DNA from: Pontibacter arcticus
GTDB taxonomy: Bacteria; Bacteroidota; Bacteroidia; Cytophagales; Hymenobacteraceae
Length of the DNA stretch: 64,000 nt
NCBI RefSeq assembly: GCF_003284895.1
Contig: NZ_QMDV01000003.1
Coordinates: 560,501-624,500 of the forward strand
Reading direction: 5' to 3'
The notes under the pieces are model-generated. The model saw only the letters and a list, made by a program, of their open reading frames with translations. It searched no databases and was not told the origin of the DNA. How positions within the stretch are numbered: position 1 is the stretch's first letter; every line of letters starts with the position of its first letter. Made by a program: the position numbers and the translations under genes. Below, piece by piece: positions 45,023 to 54,104 of this stretch.

Positions 45023-45153
45023 TTTGTTACTATAAGCAAGAAAGCCAGTTAGCTTCTAAGTATAAAAGGATACTTCAATTCATTGAGGGGAAGGAAGCAG
45101 AAATGTTAACAGCTTGCATACTTTAACCCGCTCAACAGAAGTATGAATAAAAA

Positions 45154-45185
45154 AATCCCCCACACCTTTGCAGGCACAGGGGATT
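45154..45185 (-). terminator. Minus-strand hairpin with T-tract
   Basis: AATCCCC (45154-45160) pairs with GGGGATT (45179-45185); read on the minus strand it is followed by a T-run. No annotated minus-strand gene precedes it, which suggests an unannotated small transcript from about 45190-45350. Confidence 0.55.
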
Positions 45186-45204
45186 CACCAAACACTAACA
45201 CAAC

Positions 45205-45279
45205 TTATAAATTCTTCATTTTTGCTTCCACACTATCATAATTACCCTGTTGGATATTTACATTTGATAGTAGCAACAT
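45205..45279 (-). CDS. Possible 24-codon small ORF
   Basis: Starts ATG at 45279 and ends TAA at 45205, with C-terminus NIQQGNYDSVEAKMKNL. The hairpin with T-tract lies 20 bases beyond the stop. The frame could equally be chance within a small RNA. Support is only the terminator context. Confidence 0.2.
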   Translation of the reverse strand: MLLLSNVNIQQGNYDSVEAKMKNL

Positions 45280-45546
45280 TGCAAAACTTGTTACTAAAGT
45301 ATAAAATCCGGATTTGCTGTGCTAACAATATAGACAGACACCCGAAGTAACTCGACCAAGTTCAGACCTTGCTTTTTAACTGCTCAAAACCCTCGACCAA
45401 ATGCAGGTAATCCTTACAAAAAGTATAAGATCAACGGTAACTCGCCACCAGATTTCAGAGTTTAAAAGATATAATGGAAGCGCTGCTCTGGGTTTATCGG
45501 GAAGCTGATTTAGGTTAACTTTACCTTTAAATTTAACACTGTAACC

Positions 45547-46638
45547 ATGGAAACTGAAGTATATGATGTGCTCGTGATTGGGGGTGGCCAGGCAGGTCTG
45601 GCCATGGGCTACCACTTACAGAAAGCAAACTTAAACTTTGTGATTTTAGATGCAGGTAACGCCCTGGGAGAGAGCTGGCGCAAGCGATATGAATCGTTGC
45701 GGCTCTTTACGCCATCGCGCTACAATGGCCTGGCCGGTCTGCCTTTTCCGGGCACAAAAGATCGCTTTCCGGGGAAGAACGAAGTAGCCGACTACCTGCA
45801 GGAATATGCCCGCCATTTTAACTTACCTGTTTTGCTGCAGCAGCGTGCCGAAGAAGTATACAATGAAGCAGGCCAGCCGGATATTTTTACTGTACGAACA
45901 ACGGCTAACCTGTTTTACGCCCGGCAGGTAGTAGTGTGCACGGGCGCTTTTCATCAGCCTAAAATACCAGCTTTTGCAGACCGCATAAACCCCGCCGTAC
46001 AACAACTACACACAAGCCAGTACCAGACCCCGGCGCAATTACAACCCGGAAAAGTGGCTGTGGTGGGAGGAGGCAATTCCGGTGTGCAAGTGGCAGAGGA
46101 GCTGGTGCAGGCTGGCCGCGAAGTATACTTCTCTTTCCGGGGAAAACTGAAAAGCCAGGCCAATACCCCATTTTCGATGCAGTTGCTTTTTGCGAGCGGC
46201 CTGATGCATGCCGGCAAGTATAGCTGGGTAGGAAGTGCGGTTTACAGAAGGCCGGAAGCCATTATGAGCACTAACCTGAAAAGACTTTTTTCGCAGCCGA
46301 ATATTAAACAGGTGGGTGCGGCTTTGCAGGTAGTTTCGGGTGGCCTGGTATGCGAAAAAGAGGCGTTAACAGATGTGGCAGCTATCATCTGGGCAACTGG
46401 CTTTAAATCTGATTTTAGCTGGATAAAATTGCCGGTAGTGGATATGATGGGCACGCCTGTGCACCAGCGTGGCATTACCAAAGTGCCGGGCTTATACTTT
46501 CTGGGTTTACCCTGGTTGCATAGCCGAAGTTCGGGTTTGCTGGGAGGTGTTTCGCGAGATGCTGCTTTCCTGGCTTCAGCAATAAAAAAACAGCACCAAC
46601 AGCCGTATTCTAAAGCTGGAGTGGCACAGTTTGCCTAA
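45547..46638 (+). CDS. FAD/NAD(P)-dependent oxidoreductase, flavin monooxygenase-like (CzcO/YpdA type)
   Basis: 363 residues. FAD Rossmann motif VIGGGQAGLAMGYHL near the N-terminus, the substrate/FAD segment GESWRKRYESLRLFTPSRY typical of CzcO-like proteins, and a second Rossmann motif VVGGGNSGVQVAEEL for NAD(P)H. The late motif IIWATGFKSDFSW matches the ATG signature of flavin monooxygenases. Cytosolic. Monocistronic as far as can be seen. Substrate unknown. Confidence 0.92.
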   Translation: METEVYDVLVIGGGQAGLAMGYHLQKANLNFVILDAGNALGESWRKRYESLRLFTPSRYNGLAGLPFPGTKDRFPGKNEVADYLQEYARHFNLPVLLQQRAEEVYNEAGQPDIFTVRTTANLFYARQVVVCTGAFHQPKIPAFADRINPAVQQLHTSQYQTPAQLQPGKVAVVGGGNSGVQVAEELVQAGREVYFSFRGKLKSQANTPFSMQLLFASGLMHAGKYSWVGSAVYRRPEAIMSTNLKRLFSQPNIKQVGAALQVVSGGLVCEKEALTDVAAIIWATGFKSDFSWIKLPVVDMMGTPVHQRGITKVPGLYFLGLPWLHSRSSGLLGGVSRDAAFLASAIKKQHQQPYSKAGVAQFA

Positions 46639-46699
46639 CGTTATGGCCTTTTACCCGTTTATAGAGATAGTTTACAATCAGCATATAAAAACTACACCT

Positions 46700-47557
46700 A
46701 TGGAAAGAAACGAGCAGTATAACAACGACCAATACAACAGACGAAACCGTAACAGTAACCAAAACGAGGAAATGAACAACGCAAGTGGACGCTACAGATC
46801 TGGCGGCAACTACTACGGCATGTCTGATGCCCACGAAGCAAACCACAACGTGCGGCATACCAAAGGAGATAATTACAGCCAGAGCGCACCGGGCCCGGTA
46901 GGCGGGTACGGCGCCAGTAGCTACCGTGGCACCGAACAAGGCCAGTCTTACAGCAACCGTAACAGCGATAATTACAATGCCGGCTCGGGCTACTACCAGG
47001 GCAACAGCAATCGCCAGCACGAACATTACCGCTATGGCGACCCAAATGCTTACATGCAGGGGCAGCGCAATACACAATCCGGCCGTTCGGGCAACTCTGG
47101 TTACGACTACAACGAAGAAAGAGGCTATGGCACCACCGGCCAGCATTACAGTGGCAATTACCAGTCAGGCAACAATTCGGGGAACCAGTCTGACAACCGG
47201 TATAGCCGCCAGGACAACAGCTACCAGATGGATGGCGAAGGCCGACGCTACAACGAGTTTGCACGTGATGAGCAGCGCAGCTATAACCCCGGTAACATAG
47301 ATATGTATCAGGGCCGCGATGATTTTAATTACAGCAGATCGGATAACGACTACGGTAGTAACCGCCGCGATAAGGGCAACCAGTATTTTGAAGGCGGATT
47401 TGATAACGATGATATCCGTTATGGTAATGCTGAAATACGCAATAGCAACAGCAGCCGCAATCAGAACCAGAACCGTACTTCCAGCCGCCGTTCCGGCCCG
47501 GATTACTCAGCTGATTCTCCGATAAGCGGGTTTGGCCAAAGCGACCTGAGAGGATAA
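46700..47557 (+). CDS. Low-complexity, predicted disordered Asn/Ser/Gly/Tyr/Arg-rich protein
   Basis: 285 residues from the ATG at 46700 (an upstream extension is not protein-like). The composition is extreme: Asn, Ser, Gly, Tyr, Arg, Gln and Asp dominate, no Trp or Cys, and a single Leu near the C-terminus. No signal peptide or membrane helix. Scattered Tyr and Arg in Gly/Ser/Asn linkers recall prion-like or phase-separating sequences. Third-position usage looks like ordinary coding DNA, and a terminator follows at 47579-47610. Function not recognised. Confidence 0.75.
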   Translation: MERNEQYNNDQYNRRNRNSNQNEEMNNASGRYRSGGNYYGMSDAHEANHNVRHTKGDNYSQSAPGPVGGYGASSYRGTEQGQSYSNRNSDNYNAGSGYYQGNSNRQHEHYRYGDPNAYMQGQRNTQSGRSGNSGYDYNEERGYGTTGQHYSGNYQSGNNSGNQSDNRYSRQDNSYQMDGEGRRYNEFARDEQRSYNPGNIDMYQGRDDFNYSRSDNDYGSNRRDKGNQYFEGGFDNDDIRYGNAEIRNSNSSRNQNQNRTSSRRSGPDYSADSPISGFGQSDLRG

Positions 47558-47578
47558 GTATACTTTCTGTATAAATAA

Positions 47579-47610
47579 GAAAAGCCTGTAGCGTTTGTTA
47601 CAGGCTTTTC
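47579..47610. terminator. Terminator after the low-complexity protein
   Basis: Perfect 12-bp stem (47579-47590 with 47599-47610), 8-base loop, T-run on the right arm. Confidence 0.85.
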
Positions 47611-47675
47611 AATTACAGAGAATAAATAGATTCTTTTTTTATCCGTTCAAGTATAAAGACACACAAAACACACTA

Positions 47676-48152
47676 ATGAAAATATCAAGACTATACTTTC
47701 TGTTTATGTTGCTGCTGCTCGGTTCGGGATGCACACTTCAAAACAAAACGCTCAGCACAACCAACTCCACCCTTGTAGATTCTTACTGGTTACTGCTCTC
47801 GGTGGAAGGTGAAGATTTGCAGGGGCCAACCGATACCCGAACGGCTTACATCAGATTTGAAGCAAACGAGAACGATATTAATGGTTTTACCGGCTGCAAC
47901 CGCTTTTTCGGGAAGTATGCGCTGACAGATTCAACTGTAAAACTGACTAACATTGGCTCTACCCGGATGGCATGCCCTAACAACCAACTCGAAAGCAAAT
48001 TCCTGAGTGTATTGGAGCGTGCCACCTCGTATACAACAGCAGGCGATGTACTCACTTTTTACGCAGCGGGCAAAGCAATTGCTACCTTCCGGGCCGGCCA
48101 GCAGCAGGACCAGGAAATAATTAACCGCGTAAATCCACCAGGCAACAATTAA
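47676..48152 (+). CDS. META-domain (HslJ-like) lipoprotein
   Basis: 158 residues from the ATG at 47676. Lipobox GSGC, then a META/DUF306 domain: STLVDSYWLLLSVEGEDL, IRFEANENDINGFTGCNRFFGKY, LTNIGSTRMACPN and FLSVLERATSY. The Cys pair in GCNRF and MACPN is typical of the family and may form a disulfide. Envelope protein; HslJ relatives are linked to stress and antibiotic tolerance, but the role here is unknown. Confidence 0.9.
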   Translation: MKISRLYFLFMLLLLGSGCTLQNKTLSTTNSTLVDSYWLLLSVEGEDLQGPTDTRTAYIRFEANENDINGFTGCNRFFGKYALTDSTVKLTNIGSTRMACPNNQLESKFLSVLERATSYTTAGDVLTFYAAGKAIATFRAGQQQDQEIINRVNPPGNN

Positions 48153-48183
48153 GCAGCAAGCAACATCAAACCTAAGCTGGGTT

Positions 48184-48201
48184 TATACTTTGCAAAGTAT
48201 A
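48184..48201. terminator. AAGTATA palindrome between convergent genes
   Basis: TATACTTTGCAAAGTATA, an 18-base perfect palindrome made of two inverted AAGTATA units, lying between convergent stops at 48152 and 48203. It may act as a weak bidirectional terminator or a binding site. Confidence 0.5.
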
Positions 48202-48202
48202 C

Positions 48203-48610
48203 TTAACTGGTTTTCAGGAGGAGTTCGTTAAACTTTTCGAGCAGGGCAATGTACTTGCGTTGCAATAGCACAAGTTCGCTTTCGTGTTCTGCCGGAGAGG
48301 ATAGTTGCGGTTTTGGCGCTTCGTCCGGTTCGCTGTCGAAAGGCAGCTGCAGGTTGTTGATGACTTGTGCCTGTGGCAACGGCGGTTCTTTTTTTACACT
48401 TTTACTCAGATGCGGGAATTCCTGTGAGAAATCGTGGTGAATGACTTCGCCTAGCCGAAGTATAAAACTGTACGGTATACTGGATTCTTTAAATTTATTA
48501 TAGAGCGTTTTACGGCTAACTCCCACTTTTTCGGCTACAATGCCAATTGCTACGCCACTTGCTTTGATGGCTTCTTTTATAATTTCTCCCCGGTGTGCAG
48601 TTGCTTTCAT
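48203..48610 (-). CDS. Small helix-turn-helix DNA-binding protein
   Basis: 135 residues from the ATG at 48610 (a GTG lies one codon upstream). XRE/Fis-like HTH at about residues 8-50: IIKEAIKASGVAIGIVAEKVGVSRKTLYNKF. The Pro/Glu-rich middle is probably flexible, and the C-terminus (SELVLLQRKYIALLEKFNELLL) looks like a coiled-coil dimerisation helix. Regulator of unknown targets. No clear autoregulatory dyad found upstream. Confidence 0.8.
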   Translation of the reverse strand: MKATAHRGEIIKEAIKASGVAIGIVAEKVGVSRKTLYNKFKESSIPYSFILRLGEVIHHDFSQEFPHLSKSVKKEPPLPQAQVINNLQLPFDSEPDEAPKPQLSSPAEHESELVLLQRKYIALLEKFNELLLKTS

Positions 48611-48957
48611 CACGTTACCAGCTTAATTTGTGTAATACTGTTGCAAGTATACAAAATCAGGTAATATACAGGTAGATGTTGTGTATAAATTGCTGCTTTT
48701 GTGGATAAATTTTCGGACTGTTTGTAAAGGACGGGCTGCAATTATTACTCAAAAACTGGGAGCTGCACATTTTTTATACTTTGCGCTGCAGTTGACAGGA
48801 AATTATACTTCAACCATTATGTGCAAATTGGTGCTAACATGCAGAAAAGCAGCTTAACAAGTCATTTGAAAGTATAAACAGCGTCAAAATCAAAGTATAA
48901 AAAAGGCCGCTTACTTAGTTAAAGTAGGCGGCCTTTTTAATTTGAAAGTATAAACCT
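48611..48957. other. Intergenic region before glgX terminator
   Basis: About 350 bases between two minus-strand genes. It has several AAGTATAA copies and the glgX terminator at 48900-48938. No gene visible. Confidence 0.55.
48900..48938. terminator. Terminator after glgX
   Basis: AAAAAGGCCG (48900-48909) pairs with CGGCCTTTTT (48929-48938), with about seven further inner pairs. The flanks carry AAGTATAA on both sides, here in the same orientation. Confidence 0.85.
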
Positions 48958-51087
48958 CTAGCTCTGTAACGGATGGTGCAGCACGACAATGGAGCGACCG
49001 CTTACGTTAATGGTTTCGGTATACGGAATGCTCTCTTCTTCAATGCGGTTCTCGCTTGTATCCAAGATCTTGGTCCAGTTGGTGCCATACTTTTTAGGCG
49101 GCAGTTTATACTCTAATGGCTCGTGGTAGGCGTTAAAGATCACATAAAAGCTGTCGTCCATGATAGGTTCGCCGGTTGCCGTTTTAGTACGCAGGCCGCG
49201 CCCGTTCAGGTAAACAGCCAGCGATTTGGCATAATCGTGGTCCCAGTGTTCATCGGTCATTTCAGTGCCTTCCGGCAAAAACCAGGCAATATCTTCCAGG
49301 CCAACGCCTTTTATCGGCAACCCCTGAAACCAGCGGTGACGGCAGAACACCGGATGGTCTTTGCGCAGTTTTATCAGCTTACGGGTAAACTCCAGCAGTT
49401 CCTTATCAGCTTCCTCCCAGTTTAACCACGAAATTTCGTTGTCCTGGCAGTAGGCGTTGTTGTTCCCTTTCTGCGTTCTGCTGATCTCGTCTCCGGCTAC
49501 CAGCATCGGCACGCCCTGCGATAAAAATAAGGTAGTTAGTAAATTACGCTTCTGTTGCTGGCGCAGCTTGTTTATTTCCTCATCATCGGTAGGGCCTTCC
49601 ACGCCACAGTTCCAAGAGCGGTTATGGCTTTCGCCGTCGTTGTTATCTTCGCCGTTTTCAATATTATGCTTCTCGTTGTACGATACCAGGTCGTTTAGTG
49701 TGAAACCGTCGTGCGCAGTGATAAAGTTTATACTTGCGGTCGGCCTTCTGTAGTCGTCTTTATACAGATCTGAGCTTCCGGTGAAGCGCTCGGCAAACTC
49801 AGCCAGCATACTATCGGCGCCGCGCCAGTAATCCCGGATACAATCCCGGTACTTGCCGTTCCACTCGGTCCAGCCTGCCGGGAAGTTGCCCACCTGGTAG
49901 CCGCCTTCGCCAATATCCCAGGGTTCAGCAATTAATTTTACCTGCGATATAACAGGGTCCTGGTTAATAATATCGAAGAACGATCCCAGTTTATCCACGC
50001 CATGCAGCTCGCGGGCAAGTGTAGAAGCCAGATCAAAACGGAAACCATCCACGTGCATCTCCAGGATCCAATAGCGCAAACTATCCATGATCAACCGGAG
50101 CACATTGGGCATGGTCGTGTTCAGGGTATTGCCGGTGCCGGTATAATCCATGTAGAAGCGCTTGTCGTCTTCCGTCAGTCTATAATAAGAGGCATTGTCT
50201 ATCCCTTTAAAAGACAGCGTCGGGCCCATGTGGTTGCCTTCGCCGGTGTGGTTATACACTACATCCAGTATCACTTCGATGCCTGCTTTGTGTAGCGCCT
50301 TCACCATTTCCTTGAACTCGGTTACCTGCCCGCCCATGGTACCGCTACTCGAATACCGCACATCCGGCGCAAAAAAGCCAATTGAATTATAGCCCCAGTA
50401 ATTGGTCAAGCCTTTTTCAACGAGGTAGCGGTCTGTGATAAAATGGTGCACCGGCATCAGCTCGATGGCTGTAATACCCAGTTCTTTTAAATAATTGATC
50501 GTAACCGGATGGCCAAGTGCAGCATAGGTTCCCCTGATTTCCTCGGGTATATCCGGGTGTTGTTTGGTGAAGCCTTTTACGTGCGTCTCGTAAATTATAC
50601 TTTTATGGTAAGGAATTTTAGGCGACGTATCCTGCTGCCAATCAAAGCTCGGATCGATTACGACGGATTTCGGAATATAAGGTGCGCTGTCGGTTTCGCT
50701 GAAACTCGAATCTTCGTCTTCGTGGCCTACTTCGTATCCAAAAAGCGAGTCGTGCCAATCTATAGTGCCGGATATGGCTTTGGCATAAGGGTCGAGTAAA
50801 AGTTTGTTGGGGTTAAAGCGGTGCCCGTTTTCCGGTTCGTAAGGCCCGTGTACCCGGTAGCCATACAGTTGGCCGGGTTTCATATCAGGGACATAGGCGT
50901 GCCATACCTGGTGCGTGCGCTCTGTTAATTTTACACTAACCGAAGCGTTATTTTCCTCTTCAGAAGAAAAAAAACATAGCTCCACATCGGTTGCATTTTC
51001 GGCGTGCAGGGCAAAGTTAACACCTTTGCCATCGTATGTAGCGCCTAAAGGGTAGGGGCTGCCTGGGTAAACAGTCATTTTGTTCAT
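48958..51087 (-). CDS. glgX: Glycogen debranching enzyme GlgX
   Basis: 709 residues, GH13. N-terminal CBM48-type domain (YPGSPYPLGATYDGKGVNFALHAENA), then the catalytic barrel: VILDVVYNHTGEGN, DGFRFDLA with the nucleophile Asp, LIAEPWDIG with the acid/base Glu and FITAHDGFTL. The GlgX/isoamylase subfamily is indicated by NYWGYNS and CQDNEISWLNWE. It hydrolyses alpha-1,6 branches of glycogen limit dextrin. No other glycogen gene is nearby. ATG at 51087 chosen; a second in-frame ATG lies three codons inside. Confidence 0.95.
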   Translation of the reverse strand: MNKMTVYPGSPYPLGATYDGKGVNFALHAENATDVELCFFSSEEENNASVSVKLTERTHQVWHAYVPDMKPGQLYGYRVHGPYEPENGHRFNPNKLLLDPYAKAISGTIDWHDSLFGYEVGHEDEDSSFSETDSAPYIPKSVVIDPSFDWQQDTSPKIPYHKSIIYETHVKGFTKQHPDIPEEIRGTYAALGHPVTINYLKELGITAIELMPVHHFITDRYLVEKGLTNYWGYNSIGFFAPDVRYSSSGTMGGQVTEFKEMVKALHKAGIEVILDVVYNHTGEGNHMGPTLSFKGIDNASYYRLTEDDKRFYMDYTGTGNTLNTTMPNVLRLIMDSLRYWILEMHVDGFRFDLASTLARELHGVDKLGSFFDIINQDPVISQVKLIAEPWDIGEGGYQVGNFPAGWTEWNGKYRDCIRDYWRGADSMLAEFAERFTGSSDLYKDDYRRPTASINFITAHDGFTLNDLVSYNEKHNIENGEDNNDGESHNRSWNCGVEGPTDDEEINKLRQQQKRNLLTTLFLSQGVPMLVAGDEISRTQKGNNNAYCQDNEISWLNWEEADKELLEFTRKLIKLRKDHPVFCRHRWFQGLPIKGVGLEDIAWFLPEGTEMTDEHWDHDYAKSLAVYLNGRGLRTKTATGEPIMDDSFYVIFNAYHEPLEYKLPPKKYGTNWTKILDTSENRIEEESIPYTETINVSGRSIVVLHHPLQS

Positions 51088-51196
51088 AGCGGTTGCCCGG
51101 TTATAGCGGGTTTTGAGAAAGTATAAAGCTTAAAATCTTACACGTTTACGTGTAAAAACTAAAAACAGACCAGCCTGCGTACGCGATAAGTATAAC

Positions 51197-51475
51197 TTAA
51201 AGCAACAGGTGGTTATGCTGTGGGTTTTTACTCAGGTAATTGGCTGCGGCAGGGCAGGTTGCCTTTACCTTCAGGTTGTTGTCGGATGCGTAACGCATGC
51301 CTGCTTCCATTAATACGCCAACCAGGCCTTGCCCGCGTGCCGACTGCGGCACAAAAGTATGCGTAAAGTCGATCTGGTCCGGCGATGGAGTGGCATAGGC
51401 CAGTTCAGCTTCTTCGTTATCCAGTTTAATTGTAAACTGCTGATATTTAGTGTCGTGTTCTACGTTATGTGCCAT
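51197..51475 (-). CDS. Small GNAT-type N-acetyltransferase (YjdJ/COG2388-like)
   Basis: 92 residues from the ATG at 51475; a longer frame upstream lacks family similarity. Core motif TFVPQSARGQGLVGVLMEAGMRYA is the acetyl-CoA binding loop (Q-x-x-R-G-x-G), ending KVKATCPAAANYLSKNP. Such mini-GNATs acetylate small molecules or are inactive; substrate unknown. Confidence 0.88.
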   Translation of the reverse strand: MAHNVEHDTKYQQFTIKLDNEEAELAYATPSPDQIDFTHTFVPQSARGQGLVGVLMEAGMRYASDNNLKVKATCPAAANYLSKNPQHNHLLL

Positions 51476-51702
51476 CTTTTTTTTAACTTGAAATACGTAG
51501 CGCGCGAAACGATGTTTGCTAGGGCCATCATTCAAAATCCTGTACAGGCTGTTTCGCTTTACGGTCACTGCAAACATCACATAGAACCATAACCGGAAAG
51601 TATACTTTTGCTCAATCTGTTAAGTATAAATACATGCCTTAAATAGGTATAACCAATTGTTTGTGAGTTAGGTATAATATCAGTTAGCTAAAACTTAATC
51701 CG

Positions 51703-52137
51703 ATGGCAGAACTGCTTGAATTGTCTGTTGTATATGATACCAAATTCATGTCGATGACGTATTGCGAGAACAACAAACTGCTTTGGGGCAAGTGGATCGG
51801 CGCTATTCCGAGCGATATCTTAAGAAAGGAAATGCTCCATACCTGCGATTTCTTACTTGAAAAGAAGGTAGAACTCATTCTTACAGATTATTCCAGGTTA
51901 CAGCCTCCCAATATGTCGGACCAGGTCTGGATTGCAGAAAATACCACCAGGAGATTAATAAACAGCGCCATCAGAAGAATAGCTTCCATTCAATCTTTCG
52001 ATCTGATACAACAACAGGTAATGGACTCCATTATTACAAGAAGCTACAAAATAGATAGTATTCCCTGGGTTGTTCAGAATTTTATTTCCGTGGAGCCTGC
52101 CATCCACTGGCTCCTGACCGGCGAAGATATTTCGTAG
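51703..52137 (+). CDS. Hypothetical protein (144 aa)
   Basis: Not assigned. 144 residues, soluble, mixed alpha/beta. The layout (VYDTKFMSMTYCENNKLLWGKWIG, then LLEKKVELILTDYSRLQPP) recalls SpoIIAA/STAS-like domains common in this phylum, but no diagnostic motif is present. Single gene, convergent with the VOC protein. Confidence is in its being a real gene rather than in any function. Confidence 0.65.
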   Translation: MAELLELSVVYDTKFMSMTYCENNKLLWGKWIGAIPSDILRKEMLHTCDFLLEKKVELILTDYSRLQPPNMSDQVWIAENTTRRLINSAIRRIASIQSFDLIQQQVMDSIITRSYKIDSIPWVVQNFISVEPAIHWLLTGEDIS

Positions 52138-52158
52138 CAAACTAATAACTTTATACTT

Positions 52159-52653
52159 TCATTTCAGTTCGTCCAGCAGGCTTTGCAGGTCCAGGGGGCG
52201 GGTATACATTTCCAGGGAGCCATCCGGTTTTTGTGGCCATGCTTCTTTCTGCCTGTCCCAGTATAATTCTACGCCATTCTGATCAGGGTCGGATAGGTAA
52301 AGCGCCTCTGAAACGCCGTGGTCTGAGGCGCCATCCAACGGATATTTTGCATCAACAAGGCGCTTAAAAATAACTGCCAGGTCTTTGCGGGTGGGGTAAA
52401 GTATAGCAGTATGGAAAAGCCCTGCGCTACGGACCGATGCCGGCTGTGCACCTTTGCTGTACCAGGTATTCAGGCCGATGTGGTGGTGGTAGCCTCCCGC
52501 CGAAATAAAAGCGGCATCGGTGCCATACATGGTGGTCAGTTCGAAACCCAGCAGGTCGCAGTAAAAGGCAAGGGCACGGTTAAGATCGGCTACTTTTAAA
52601 TGCACGTGCCCGATCTGTGTTAAGGCCGGTACGGTATAGGGTGCTTTCTCCAT
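52159..52653 (-). CDS. VOC-family protein (glyoxalase/extradiol dioxygenase-like)
   Basis: 164 residues from the ATG at 52653. Two beta-alpha-beta-beta-beta modules. Potential metal ligands are His in IGHVHLKV, His in GLFHTAIL and Glu in NGVELYWD, the 2-His-1-Glu set of CatE-like dioxygenases. LSDPDQNGVELY is the usual VOC ending. Enzyme likely; substrate not inferable. Confidence 0.88.
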   Translation of the reverse strand: MEKAPYTVPALTQIGHVHLKVADLNRALAFYCDLLGFELTTMYGTDAAFISAGGYHHHIGLNTWYSKGAQPASVRSAGLFHTAILYPTRKDLAVIFKRLVDAKYPLDGASDHGVSEALYLSDPDQNGVELYWDRQKEAWPQKPDGSLEMYTRPLDLQSLLDELK

Positions 52654-52858
52654 AAAAACAAAGTATAAAAAGTATAAACATCGGGGCATGCTCCGGGGTT
52701 ATCTACGGTTAAAGTATAAATAGGGTGGTTTTAGCTGCTCTGTCAGCTGTAATGCCACTTTTTATACTTGCTCTGGCTTCTGTTTAAAGTACATTTTTTA
52801 AACTTACAGAAGCTGGGATGTACAGGATGGCAGTAATTTAATTAGTTTTGCCGCTTAT

Positions 52859-53818
52859 ATGACAAACTTGACCGGACACGGAAAGAAGTATTCGCCTTAC
52901 ATAACCCTTACGCGGGAAGCTTGGGCGGCATACGGAGAAAGTTGGGAAGTGCCAGCCCTAAAGCAGGATATCTGGGAAAGCCACGCACTAAACGAGCCCC
53001 TTACCCTGCAGGAGATACAGGAAGTATACCTGCCGCTTTCTCACTTTCTGGATATCTACATTGCCAATGCCCGCAAGCTGCACGAAGAATCGAGCCGGTT
53101 CCTGGATAGCAGGGTGCGCAAAATGCCCTACGTTATTGGCATTGCAGGAAGCGTGGCCGCCGGCAAAAGCACCACTGCGCGCGTCTTGCAAAAGCTTTTA
53201 TCGGAGCTGCCGGGTGCGCCTAAAGTAGAGCTGGTTACAACAGATGGTTTCCTGTTTCCGAACAAAGTGTTGCAGACCAATAACGCCATGAACCGCAAAG
53301 GCTTTCCGGAAAGTTATGATATCAGGAGCCTGATCCGTTTCCTGGCCGATCTCAAATCCGGGAAGAAAAAAATTGTAGTGCCTACCTATTCGCATCTAGA
53401 GTATGATGTGCTGCCTGGCCAGGGGCAAACCCTCGAATCGCCGGATATTGTAATAGTGGAAGGCGTAAATGTATTGCAGGTGCGGCCAACGCAGGGCCAG
53501 AAGGACCCGGCCATTTTCGTTTCTGATTTCTTTGATTTTTCGATCTACGTACACGCCGACGAGCGCCATTTGCAGCAATGGTACATCGAGCGGTTCGAGT
53601 CGTTGCGCCAGACGGCGTTTCAGGACCCGCTGTCATACTTCCATCGGTATGCGGCCATGTCAGAAGATGAAACAGTTGCGTTCGCGGTCAAGATCTGGAC
53701 TGAGATCAACAAGCCCAATCTCGAAAAAAATATACTGCCGACCCGTTACCGCGCCAACCTGATACTGGAAAAAGACGCCAGCCACCAGATCAAAACCATC
53801 AGCATCCGGAAAACTTAA
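52859..53818 (+). CDS. coaA: Type I pantothenate kinase
   Basis: 319 residues. P-loop GSVAAGKST at residues 97-105, preceded by YVIGIAG. Substrate-binding segments TTDGFLFPN, GFPESYDI, PTYSHLEYD and VEGVNVLQ are all present. It phosphorylates pantothenate, the first step of CoA synthesis. A TAnnTTTG match (TAGTTTTG, 52843-52850) lies immediately before the ATG, so the mRNA may be nearly leaderless. Length is standard. Confidence 0.96.
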   Translation: MTNLTGHGKKYSPYITLTREAWAAYGESWEVPALKQDIWESHALNEPLTLQEIQEVYLPLSHFLDIYIANARKLHEESSRFLDSRVRKMPYVIGIAGSVAAGKSTTARVLQKLLSELPGAPKVELVTTDGFLFPNKVLQTNNAMNRKGFPESYDIRSLIRFLADLKSGKKKIVVPTYSHLEYDVLPGQGQTLESPDIVIVEGVNVLQVRPTQGQKDPAIFVSDFFDFSIYVHADERHLQQWYIERFESLRQTAFQDPLSYFHRYAAMSEDETVAFAVKIWTEINKPNLEKNILPTRYRANLILEKDASHQIKTISIRKT

Positions 53819-53865
53819 GCGCCGGTTTATACTTTAAAAATAGTTCGTTGCGCCCCAAATATAGA

Positions 53866-54102
53866 TTACCGGTTTATACTTCGTTTAAGCGGCGTAAGCA
53901 GTTGTTCGAGCCCGTTGATCTTTATTTCGTAGATGGTGGCCAGTTGCATCCCAAGCTTGCCGGCCGGAAAACCCTTCTGACTAAACCACTCCAGGTACGA
54001 AACCGGCAGATTGCAAAGCACCGTATCTTTATACTTGCCAAAAGGCATTTTCATGGTAACTAGGCTTTTCAGTATTTCCGGGTCGGGTCTGTTGGCTTCC
54101 AT
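53866..54102 (-). CDS. DUF3820 family protein
   Basis: 78 residues. Motif MPFGKYKDTVLCNLPVSYLEW is the DUF3820 signature, also seen in exonuclease-associated contexts. Its start is two bases beyond the stop of the upstream acetyltransferase, so cotranscription is almost certain. Function unknown, though FGKYKG-type modules often accompany DNA-repair exonucleases. Confidence 0.88.
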   Translation of the reverse strand: MEANRPDPEILKSLVTMKMPFGKYKDTVLCNLPVSYLEWFSQKGFPAGKLGMQLATIYEIKINGLEQLLTPLKRSINR

Positions 54103-54104
54103 GG

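Larger units (their letters stand above)
44797..45546. other. 750-base gap with terminators and a dispersed repeat
   Basis: From left to right: terminator 44819-44849, 78-bp repeat copy 44945-45022, minus-strand hairpin 45154-45185, a possible tiny minus-strand ORF 45205-45279, and a TACCTTTA element before the oxidoreductase. No larger gene is credible; a 62-codon frame across the repeat has no family signal. Confidence 0.6.

Noticed and set aside
44938..45126. 62-codon plus-strand frame across the dispersed repeat
   Set aside because: It crosses the non-coding repeat, the equivalent copy at 691-768 has no matching frame, and there is no family signal.
46610..47146. Ala/Val-rich minus-strand frame opposite the low-complexity protein
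   Set aside because: Shadow of the biased codons of the plus-strand gene; no independent start or terminator.
51476..51580. N-terminal extension of the mini-GNAT
   Set aside because: Residues upstream of the ATG at 51475 do not fit the family and pass through an AT-rich leader.
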